Shown here: piece after piece, positions 52,847 through 62,438 of the stretch
Layout: the number at the start of each line of letters is the position of its first letter
Numbering within the stretch: position 1 is the stretch's first letter
NCBI GenBank assembly: GCA_947471745.1
Contig: CANJKZ010000008.1
Coordinates: 2,644,001-2,708,000 of the forward strand
DNA: 64,000 nt
Direction of reading: 5' to 3'
Origin: Closterium sp. Naga37s-1
Taxonomy: Eukaryota; Streptophyta; Zygnematophyceae; Desmidiales; Closteriaceae
Translations under genes and position numbers: made by a program
The notes under the pieces: generated by a model
What the model was told of the DNA's origin: nothing
Seen by the model: only the letters and a program-made list of their open reading frames with translations
Databases searched by the model: none

Positions 52847-54520
52847 GACAGAGAGGAGGAGTTTGAGTGCTTTGCCGCTGCTTTACCTCATCTCGTGTCC
52901 ATGCTGATTGCCCCTGAGGGAGACCCGGATGCACCAGACATCCCGACCCCGCGCTCTTACGCAGAGGCGATAGAGGGTCCCTACTCCTCTCAGTGGCAGT
53001 CAGCCATGGACGTAGAGATGGCTTCCTGGAAGTCCACAGGCACCTACGTCGACGAGGTTCCCCCACCTGGGGCGAACATCGTCAGTGGCATGTGGATTTT
53101 CAGGGTGAAGCGGCCGCCGGGTTCTCCGCCTGTCTTCAAGGCGCGTTACGTTGCACAAGGCTTCAGTCAGCGTGAGGGGGTTGACTTCTTCCAGACCTTC
53201 TCCCCTACCCCGAAGATGACCACTCTTCGGGTTCTGCTGCACGTCGCCGCTCAGCGTGACTACGAGCTCCACTCCCTTGACTTCAGCACTGCTTTCCTAC
53301 AGGGCAGCCTACACGAGGAGATCTGGCTGCGCCGCCCACCTGGCTTCACTGGGTCGTTTCCTCCTGGTACCCAGTGGAGCCTCCGGCGGCCGGTCTACGG
53401 TCTCCGCCAGGCACCCCGTGAGTGGCACGTCACACTGAGGACTACTCTTGCTGCTCTTGGGTTTGCTCCTTCTACTGCTGACCCGTCGCTGTTTCTACGC
53501 ACCTACACCACTCTGCCGCCTTTCTACGTTCTCGTGTACGTAGACGACTTGGTCTTTGCTACTGCTGACACTGAGGCACTCGCCCACGTGAAGTCGGAGC
53601 TGCAGAAGAGACACGCGTGCACAGACCTGGGTGAGCTGACAAGCTATCTTGGCTTGCGGATCACCCGGGACAGAGCACAGCGCACCATTACCTTGACTCA
53701 GTCACACATGGTGCAGCAGGTCCTTCAACGCTTCCACTTCACGTACTCCTCGCCACAGTCCACTCCTCTGCCTACCGGTCACTCGCTCTCAGCTCCACCT
53801 TCGGACGAGTCCGTAGAGCCGAGTGGCCCGTATCCAGAGCTTGTGGGCTGCCTCATGTACCTGATGACCTGCACTCGACCTGACCTAGCCTACCCTCTTA
53901 GCATCCTAGCACGCTATGTTGCTCCTGGCCGACACAGGAAGGAGCACATGGATGCTGCTAAGAGGTTGTTGCGCTACTTGTGCAGTACGTCGGGCATGGG
54001 GCTCGTGCTTGGAGGGCGAGGTCCAGTTGTCCTCACTGGTCACGCAGACGCTTCTTGGGCTGACGACTTGGCTACTCAGCGGTCGTCACAGGGTTACACC
54101 TTCAGCCTTGGCTCCGGCTCTGTTTCGTGGCGGTCTACCCGCTCGTCTTCTGTTCTCAGCTCCAGCTGTGAGGCTGAGATCTACGCAGGGGCCATGGCTG
54201 CACAGGAGTTACGCTGGCTCACCTACCTGCTGACCGACCTTGGCGAGCCGCTTCGTTCTCCTCCAGTGCTGTACGTCGACAACAAAGCCATGATTGCCTT
54301 GTGTCAGGAGCACAGACTGGAGCACAGAACGAAGCACATCGCTCTGCGCTACTTTCTTGCTCGAGAGTTGCAGCAGCGTGGTCAGCTTCGTCTTGCTTAC
54401 GTGGCCACTCGGGCCAACACTGCTGATGTCTTCACCAAGGCCCTTCAGCCTTGTGATCATCAGCGTTTCTGTACTGTTCTAGGCCTTGTGCCTACTGTGC
54501 CTCACTTGCTTACTTCTTGA
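52847..54520 (+). CDS. pol: Copia A reverse transcriptase-RNase H
   Basis: Continues in the same frame after the amber codon (first Met at 52895). It contains the RT start WIFRVKRPPGSPP, FKARYVAQGFSQREGVDFF, the catalytic LVYVDDLVFA box, and RNase H motifs (GHADASWADD, SSCEAEIYAG, LYVDNKAMIAL, HIALRYFLAREL). No other stop is present, so apart from the two ambers this pol is intact. Confidence 0.92.
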   Translation, partial: DREEEFECFAAALPHLVSMLIAPEGDPDAPDIPTPRSYAEAIEGPYSSQWQSAMDVEMASWKSTGTYVDEVPPPGANIVSGMWIFRVKRPPGSPPVFKARYVAQGFSQREGVDFFQTFSPTPKMTTLRVLLHVAAQRDYELHSLDFSTAFLQGSLHEEIWLRRPPGFTGSFPPGTQWSLRRPVYGLRQAPREWHVTLRTTLAALGFAPSTADPSLFLRTYTTLPPFYVLVYVDDLVFATADTEALAHVKSELQKRHACTDLGELTSYLGLRITRDRAQRTITLTQSHMVQQVLQRFHFTYSSPQSTPLPTGHSLSAPPSDESVEPSGPYPELVGCLMYLMTCTRPDLAYPLSILARYVAPGRHRKEHMDAAKRLLRYLCSTSGMGLVLGGRGPVVLTGHADASWADDLATQRSSQGYTFSLGSGSVSWRSTRSSSVLSSSCEAEIYAGAMAAQELRWLTYLLTDLGEPLRSPPVLYVDNKAMIALCQEHRLEHRTKHIALRYFLARELQQRGQLRLAYVATRANTADVFTKALQPCDHQRFCTVLGLVPTVPHLLTS

Positions 54521-54876
54521 CTCTGCTTGTACTGTGATCCTTATATATTTCTACCTGCATGTTTACACTTGCTAGGTTGTGATCACTGTACTTCTTGTTG
54601 TATTATCAAACTGCATGTGAACTGGTCTTGTGACCACTTGCTTGTGCTCGGAATTTGTGTGGTATCCTTGAGATCCACCCTGAGCTTGCTTTTCTTCTCT
54701 TGACTGGTCTTGTGACCTCTTGTTCTCCCCCACTTTGCCTATGGGGGTGTGTCAAACATATGTTATAGCCTGTTTAGGCTGTAGTGGTTTAGACAATAGG
54801 GGGTACAGCAATTCTAGGGTTCCCTATTTGTAGCCATCTCATTTCTAGTTCATTCATTCCTTGTATTATTCTCACA

Positions 54877-55258
54877 ACAACCCCCGACTTTTTTCGTTGC
54901 AATTGATTTTTGTTTTTTCAGATTCACATCGATCGCGTCGTGTTCTTCTGGAATTAAATTTCAAAGGTTGAGTCCAAATCAGAATTTATATTCATACATA
55001 TTACCCTATCTGACGAGAAACGCGCAGGAAAACAGAAATATAAAACCCGTTCGGAAACAGATGTGACTCGGGAGACATCAACCCTAACTCCTGGCTGGAG
55101 GGTTCTTCCCGTGTTTAGGGTTGATCCATCCCAAAAAAAAGTCCAGGTTCTATTGGGGTTTTAGTTTTGTTTCGGGCTGCCCTAGCCGTTCCCAGTAGCT
55201 TCGGCAGCGCCGGTAGCGCTACAGGGCTCGCTAAACGACGCTACCAGGTGGAATATAT
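54877..55258. other. Spacer between copia elements A and B
   Basis: AT-rich on the left, GC-richer near 55190-55250. No open frame of note, and it does not continue the gypsy sequence interrupted at 47325. Confidence 0.5.
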
Positions 55259-55539
55259 TGTCAAACTAAATGTTTGTTAGCTTGTAGGCTACAGTGAGGT
55301 TCACACTAGAGGGCATAACCCAATTAGGGTTTCCTACTTGTATCCAACTGCTGCCTAGTTCATTCATTCCGCTGTACTGATTATGACATGGTTTCAGAGC
55401 AGGTCCTGACCTAGGATCATTTTTTTTTTAGGGCCCACCGTCACTCCTGCCACAGGAGCTACTGCCGTCGCGCGCTGTCCTGCTCGCCGCGCGCGTTACC
55501 TGCCCTGCCCTGCCCCGCGCGGTCGCGCTGCCCTGCTGC

Positions 55540-55956
55540 CAGGGTCCTCGCTATCAGACACTTTTGTATGTTTTTCTGAGTTTTCAGACAGTTTTTTTTG
55601 TAGTTAATCTGATTTTCCAGTAAAGGATTTTCATCTGATTGGTCATAAACAATTTTCTGTTTTCATCTGATTCATCAGGATACAGTTCGTGATTCGTCTG
55701 AAACCGAAACATGCTAGTAGAGCATGATTTCCGTCAGAATATGTTGTCCCAGTCAATTCCCTGCTGTGACTGGTCGAATCTTCATTGTGGCAGGTCGAAT
55801 ATGCTATGACGTGGCAAGTCGGCTGTTACAAGTCAAGTCAGATTCTGGTTTTCGTCCCACGTGCAATCAGAAACTAGAAACCGGAATTTCATTGGTCAGA
55901 TTCGTTTGTTTGAAATATCTGATCCGTCAGACAAAGAATTTCTAGCGAGGACCCTG
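55540..55956. mobile_element. hAT-type MITE, 417 bp, with 8-bp TSD
   Basis: 14-bp perfect terminal inverted repeats CAGGGTCCTCGCTA (55540-55553; inverted at 55943-55956), flanked by the 8-bp direct duplication CCTGCTGC (55532-55539 and 55957-55964). The interior is AT-rich and has no transposase, in sharp contrast to the GC-rich leader around it. The 8-bp duplication and CAGGG ends fit the hAT superfamily; mobility would depend on a transposase elsewhere. Confidence 0.88.
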
Positions 55957-55964
55957 CCTGCTGC

Positions 55965-56740
55965 CGCGCGTGCTGCACTGCTGCTCGCGCTGCCCCACCG
56001 CGCGCTGCCCTACTGCCGCGCGTGCTGCGCTGCTGCCCGCGCTGCCCTGCTCGCCGCACGCGTGCCCTACCCTGCCCAGCTCTATCGCGCTGACCTGCCC
56101 CGCGTGCCCCGCACGCCCTGCTGCCCCGCGCGCCAGTACGCCCTGCTGCCCAGCACGCCAGCGCGCCCTACTGCCCACCGCGCCAGCGCGCCCCGCTGCC
56201 CAGCGCGCCAGCGCGTCCCGCTGCCTCGCTGCCCAGCGCGCCAGCGCGCCCCGCTGCCCAGCGCGCCAGCGCGCCCCGCTGCCCAGCGCGCCAGCGCGCC
56301 CCGCTTCCCAGCGCGCTAGCGCGCTCTGCTGCCCAGTGCGCCAGCGCGCCCTGCTGCCCAACGACCCGTGCCCTGCCCCGTAAGGGCCTTGGCCACGCGC
56401 GTGCGCTCTTCCCCGCGCTGCTGCCTTGCACGCGCACCTGCCCTGCCCTGCTCGCGCTGCCCGCGCCTGCCCTGCCCGCGCATGTCCTGTCCGCACGCAA
56501 GTGCCGCCTGCTGCTGCCGCCATAGGTGCTGCTGCCCTAGGAGCTACCGCCTGCTGCTGCCCTAGGTGCTGCCGCCTGCTACTGCTGCCCTAGGTGCTGT
56601 CGCCCTAGGTGCTACCGCCTGCTGCTGCCGCCCTAGGTGCTGCCGCCTGCTGCTGCCGCCCTAGGTGCTGCCGCCTGCTGCTGCCCTAGGTGCTGTCCCC
56701 CTAGGTGTTACCGCCTGCTGCTGCCACCCTAGGTGCTGCT
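55965..56740 (+). repeat. GC-rich leader repeats of copia B
   Basis: From about 56150 to 56350 a ~24-bp unit (CAGCGCGCCAGCGCGCCCCG plus CTGC) recurs, and from 56520 to 56740 units around CCGCCCTAGGTGCTGCCGCC. Long frames on both strands here are compositional. Confidence 0.8.
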
Positions 56741-56893
56741 GTCACCTGTGTGCGCTGCCCCGCGCTGCCCTGTCCTGCGCTAGTGCCGCCTTGCCCCGAG
56801 TGCTGCTATGCTGCTACTGCCGCTTGTGCTACTGCTGCTGCGCTGCTGGTGCTGCTAAGCTGCAGCTGCTGCTACTAGCTGCCACTGCCTGCC

Positions 56894-59800
56894 ATGGCCA
56901 CTACCACTGTCCTACGTCAGCGGCAGCCGAGTGTGCAGGAGTCTCTCTCGCCGCAGCAGCTTCGCAAGTGGGCTATCTGGTGAGGCAGCCCCGGTGGCGG
57001 AGCTAGCCGTGCTAGAGCTGGAGGTGCTGGTGCTGGCGGTCCTCGTACTCGTCGGCAGGAGACGCTCTCGTCGCAGCAGCTTCGCAAGAGAGCTGTCCGG
57101 TGGGGCAGCCACGGTGGCGGAGCCTGGGGTGCTACTACTGGAGGTCCCTGTGGGTCTACTCCTGCTGGTAGTGCCGCTGGTAGACGCGGAGGTTCTGGGG
57201 GTGGACAGCAGCAGCAGCAGCGTCCGCCGGAGACTCTCTCCCCGCAACAGCTTCGTGAGTGGGCTGTCCGGTGGGCCAGCCCCGGTGGTGGAGGGTTTCG
57301 GGGTCCTCGTACTGGGGGTGTAGAGCCACCTGGTGGCGTAGATGCTGCTGGTCTTGGTGCTTTTGACTCAGCTAGCGCAGGGGCAGAGATTGAGGAGGCC
57401 TTCCACACTTTTACCCTAGATTCAGGCACGTCTCGCTGCTTCTTCCGCGACAGCACCACAGTCACACCGCTCACAGCCCCTATCCCTGTCACACTGGCCG
57501 ACCCCTCCGGTGGTCCGGTAGTCGCGCATGGCGCCACTGTTCTATCGTGTCCGGCGGCCCCTTCCGGCCTCCTCACAGGTCTCCACCTCCCCTCGTTCGC
57601 TAAGAACTTGGTGGCTACCTCTGTCCTCCAGGACCAGTGGGTCACTGTCACCCAGCCTGGAGGAAAGCTTGTGGCGATCTGTACGGACTCACGCACTGGT
57701 GAGCACCTCGCCACGTTCACTAGGAGGCCCGGGTCTGGTCTGTACACACTGACTACTGAGTTAGCACTAGTGGCTGTGTCAGGTCAGGTAGCTGCGTCGG
57801 TTGAGGTCGCTGCGTCTTGTTCGTGTCGTCTCCTCACGCACCAGACTCTCCTCTGGCACCACCGTCTTGGCCACCCCTCCTTGCCACGCCTGCGTGGCAT
57901 GCATTCCTGTCTCCTTGTGTCTGGTCTCCCCAGGTCCCTGCCCCCGCTTCCGAGGTCGCTTGCACCGCCCTGCCTTCCCTGCGTCGAGGGGCGGCAGCGC
58001 GCCGCTCCTCACTCCTCCTCGTTTCCTCCTACCACTGCTCCTCTGCAGACCCTGCACATGGACGTGTGGGGCCCCGCCCGCGTCACTGGACAGGGTGGCG
58101 AGCGCTACTTTCTACTGGTTGTCGACGACTACACGCGCTACACCACGGTCTTCCCCTTGCAGAGCAAGGCGGATGTCCGTGGTGTCTTGATCCGCTGGAT
58201 CCGCGCTGTCCGTCTCCCGCTTCGCGCTCGGTTCCGTCAGGACCTCCCAGTCCTGCGGCTGCACTCTGACCGAGGTGGTGAGTTTTGCTCCCGCCTCCTC
58301 GAGGACTTCTGTGGTGCTGAGGGAATCGTCCAGTCGTACACGCTTCCGGCCTCTCCACAGCAGAATGGGATTGCCGAGCGCCGCATTGGTCTAGTTATGG
58401 AGGTTGCTCGCACCTCCATGATCCATGCGGCTGCTCCCCAATTTATGTGGCTGTTTGCGGTCTGATACGCCGCTGAGCAGCTCAACCTCAGGCCCCGTGT
58501 CTCCCACCCAGAGACCTCCCCCACTTTGTGGTGGACCGGCGAGGTTGGTGATGCGTCGGCGTTTCGGGTCTGGGGTTCCCTCTCTCTTGTCTGCGATTTG
58601 CCTGCGGGCAAGCTCTCTCCACGCACTCTTCGGTGCGTGTTCCTTGGCTTTCACACCGACGCACTTCCCTGGCAGTTTTACCACCCGGGCTCTCGTCGTG
58701 TGCTGTCCTCCCGCGACGTCACCTTTAACGAGCCCGTCTGGTTCTACCGTCTTCACCCCCACCGCAGTTCCCCGGTACCCCTCCCGCCTGTCTCCCTGGT
58801 GGACGATCCCCCCCCGGTAGCCCCCCTCCCTCCTTCTGGTCCCGCTCCCTCAGGTGTGTCTCAGGTAGACCCACCCCCCTTGGTTGAGCCTTTGGAGGTC
58901 TCCTCAGACACCTTTGGCCCAGCTGAGGGGGGTGACCAGACTGCTACCGACATCGTGGCCCCTCGCCGCTCCGCGTTTTTGGCGGTCCCTTCTGGCTTTC
59001 CGCCTCGACCGTCTTCACCGCCTCTGCGGCCCGTCGCTGTGGACTCTGGTGCTGCTGGAGGTGGTGACACTGGGGGTGCGGACTCTGGGGGCGCTGGCTC
59101 AGGGGGTGCTGTGAGTCCTACGGGTGCAGGGGGTGCTGGAGGTGCTGCTGCTGGAGGTTATGCGGGTGGAGGTGCTGGTGGTGCTGGTGCTGGTGGTGCT
59201 GGTGCACGTCGGCAGGAGACTCTCTCGCCGGAGCGGCTTCGCGAGTGGGCTGTCCGTTGGGGCAGACCTGGTGGTGGCGCTGGACGTGCTGGAGCTGCAG
59301 GTACTGGAGGTACTGGCCCTGGAGGTGCTAGTGCTGGTGTTCCTGGAGTTGGCCGTGCTGGAGGTACTGGTGATGGAGACACAGGCGCTACAGGAGGTAC
59401 TGGAGGTGCTGCTGCTGTGGGTGCTGCTGCGGGTAGTCCTGGCTCACGTCAACAGGAGCCTCTCTCGCCGGAGCGGCTTCGAGAGTGGGCTGTCCGGTGG
59501 GGCAGCCCCGGTGGCGGAGCTGGACGTGCTGGAGCTGGAGGTACTGGAGGTACTGGCCCTATAGGTGCTGGTGCTGTTGTTCCTGGAGTTGGAGGTACTG
59601 GCGGTGCTGACACTCGAGGTGCTACTAGAGGTACTGGAGTTGGTGGTGCTAGTCGGCAGGAGTCGCTCTCGCCGCAGCAGCTTCGCGAGTGGGCTGTCCG
59701 TTGGGGCAGTCCCGGTGGTGGAGCTGGAGGTACTCGTTTTGGGGGTGTTGTTCCTATTGGGGCTCGAGAATCTGGGGGTGTGACTACTCAGCCGCAGCCG

Positions 59801-62038
59801 TCTGTGCTTCGTCACCTTCTCAGTCTCCCACCTGCTGCTACTGAGTTCCCGGTTGCTGGTACTACTCCCCCGTTACTGTTCCCACCGACTGACCAGTCTC
59901 AGCCACAGCTACTACCTGACTCCCCGCTGCCTGCTAGTCCTCCTCACACTGAGGTGAGTGAGTCCCTGACTGAGCGTTGTGAGCCTGAGACTCGTGCTTC
60001 CACACCTGTTCGTGCTCGTCGTGTTGCCCGTCCTCGTGCTCCAGCTCTGCCAGGCACTCACCGTATGGCACTTCGTCCTTCCTCTGTTCCACAGCGTGTT
60101 GTCCTGCCGTCGCCTCCTGCGTCTTCTCTTCCTCACGTTCCTGACCCTGAGTCTCACCTTGTCCGTACTGCCAGTCCGACTGTCACTCGTCTCATTGCCA
60201 CGGTTCTGACTGACCCTTCCTTTGAGTCTGCTGCTGTGTCTACCTTAGTTGCTGAGTTGTTGACTTTGCTGCTTTGTGCCGCCTTGACTACGCTGCGAGT
60301 CTTGTTTTTTACTCTTCCTGTCCTCCGTCCGTCGGGGGTGAGCTTGCCCTTGGCTGTGACGTCCTTGAGGACAGGCAGTTTGAGCTGGAGTGCCTAGCGG
60401 CCGCTGCACCTCATCTCGCGTCCACGCTACTTTGCCCTGAGGGAGACACGGATGGACTGGACATCCCGACCCCGCGCTCTTACGCAGAGGCGATCACGGG
60501 TCCGTACTCCTCTCAGTGGCAGATAGCCATGGACGCAGAGATGGCTTCCTGGAAGTCCACAGGCACCTACGTCGACGCAGTTCCCACACCTGGGGCGAAC
60601 ATAGTCGATGGCATGTGGATTTTCAGGGTGAAGCGGCCGCCTGGTTCTCCGCCTGCCTTCAAGGCGCGTTACGTTGCACGAGGCTTCAGTCAGCGTGAGG
60701 GGGTCGACTTCTTCCATACCTTCTCCCCCACCCCAAAGATGACCACTCTTCGGGTGCTACTGCACGTTGTAGCACAGCGCGACTACAAGCTGCACTCCCT
60801 CGACTTCTCGACAGCCTTCCTGTAGGGCAGCCTTCACGAGGCTATCTGGTTGCGCCGCCCACCTGGCTTCACTAGGTCGTTTCCTGAGGGTACCCAATGG
60901 AGTCTTCGGCGACCAGTCTACGGTCTGCGTCAGGCACCCCGTGAGTGGCAGACACACTGAGGACTACACTTGCGGCTCTTGGCTTCGCTCCTTCGAGTGC
61001 TGACCCTTCGTAGTTTCTGCGCACAGACACTTCTCTGCCGCCGTTCTACGTTGTCGTGTACGTCGACGACTTGGTTTTTGCTACTGCTGACACTGAGGCA
61101 CTGGCCCTAGTGAAGGCGGAGCTGCAGGAGAGATACACCTGCACTGACCTGGGTGAGCTGCGGAGCTATCTTGACTTGCAGATCACCCGCGACAGAGCAC
61201 GGCGCACCATCACCCTCACTCAGTCACACATGGTGCAGCAGGTCCTTCAGCGCTTCGACTTCTCGTGGTCCTCGCCACAATCCACTCCGCTGTCTACAGG
61301 CCACTCGCTCTCAACTCCACCTTCGGACGAGTCCGTAGAGCCGAGTGGTCCGTACCCAGAGCTTGTGGGTTGCCTCATGTACCTGATGACGTGCACACGA
61401 CCTGACCTCGCGTACCCTCTCAGCCTTCTGGCTCGCTACGTGGCTCTCGGTAGACACCGAAAGGTGCACTGGAAAGCCGCGAAGAGGGTACTGCGTTATT
61501 TGTGCAGTACATCGGGCATGGGGCTTGTGCTTGGAGGACAGGGTTAAGTTGTTCTCACCGGTCACTCAGACGCTTCTTGGGTTGACGACCAGACGACTCA
61601 CTGGTCGACACAGGGGTACAGTTTCAGCCTCGGCACTGGTTCTCTCTGGTGGCGGTCCACTCGCTCGTCTTCTGTACTTAGTTCCAGCTGTGAGGCCGAG
61701 ATATACGCTGGGGCTATGGCTGCACGGGAGCTCCGCTGGCTGACCTGCTGACCGACTTGGGTGAGCGGCCTCGTTCTCCTCCAGTTCTGTACGTCGACAA
61801 CAAGGCCATGATTGCCTTGTGTCAGGACCAGAGACTGGAGCACAGAACGAAGCACATTGCTCTCCGTTACTTCCTCACGCGAGAGCTGCAGCAGCGTGGT
61901 CAGCTTCCTCTTGCTTACGTGGCCACACAGGCCAACACTGCTGATGTCATCACCAAGGCCCTTGGGTCTGGTGATCATCAGCGTTTCTGCACTGCTCTTG
62001 GGCTTGTGCCCACTCTGCCTCACCTGCTTGTCTCTTGA
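56894..62038 (+). pseudogene. Copia B Pol, disrupted and without Gag
   Basis: Starts with MATTTVLRQ, like a Gag N-terminus, but passes at once into three REW-type modules (SPQQLREW), the first followed by a TGA near 56981. The protease (LDSGTSRCFF), HHCC region and integrase core (LHSDRGGEF, SPQQNGIAERR) are readable. A TGA replaces Arg at about 58463. The linker (58900-59800) has Gly/Ala repeats with three more LREWAVRWG modules. A 1-base deletion near 60250 shifts frame, a TAG replaces Gln at 60823, further small deletions and stops follow near 60950-61015, and a TAA lies near 61545. The VYVDDLVFA box persists near 61055. Confidence 0.9.
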
Positions 62039-62438
62039 TCTTGTCTTGCACTTGCTGTACTCTGAAATATATGATTATACCTGCATGTTTGCACTTGCTA
62101 GGTTGTAATCAGTGTACTGCAATTGCAATTTTAACTCTGCATGTGAACTGGCCTTGTGGCCGCTTGCTTGTGCTCAGAATGCGAGGTGATCTTGAGATCC
62201 ACCCAGAGCGTTGCTTTGCTTTGTTCTCTTGCTTGACTGGTCTTGCTATCCCCCACTTTGCCTATAGGGGTGTGTCAAACGATATGTTTGTTAGCTTGTA
62301 GGCTATAGTGAGGTTCACACTAGAGGGGATAACCCAATTAGGGTTTCCTACTTGTATCCAACTGTTGCCTAGTTCATTCATTCCACTGTACTGATTCTGA
62401 CAAAACCTCTATCAATATAAAATAGATACGGTAATAAG

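Larger units (their letters stand above)
47326..54876 (+). mobile_element. Copia element A, nearly complete, two amber codons
   Basis: 5' LTR 47326-47457 and 3' LTR 54750-54876, both TGTCAAAC...CA, with a primer site TGGTTTCAGAGC after the first and a purine tract (ATGGGGGTG) before the second. The interior has a GC-rich leader (47470-48190), gag, protease, integrase, RT and RNase H in one reading frame interrupted by two TAG codons. The two LTRs are only roughly three-quarters alike and I find no target duplication, so the ends may come from different copies. Confidence 0.92.
55259..62402 (+). mobile_element. Copia element B, gag-less and degenerate, with nested MITE
   Basis: 130-bp LTRs at 55259-55388 and 62273-62402 (TGTCAAAC...TGACA) differ at 7 positions (about 95% identity). 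A primer site TGGTTTCAGAGC follows at 55389, then a GC-rich leader with a hAT-like MITE in it, then an ATG (56894) leading straight into the pre-protease linker. The Gag body present in element A is missing. Pol carries several stops and frameshifts. No target duplication is visible. Confidence 0.92.

Noticed and set aside
55259-62402. Target duplication for copia B
   Set aside because: The five bases outside each LTR (TATAT and AAACC) do not match.
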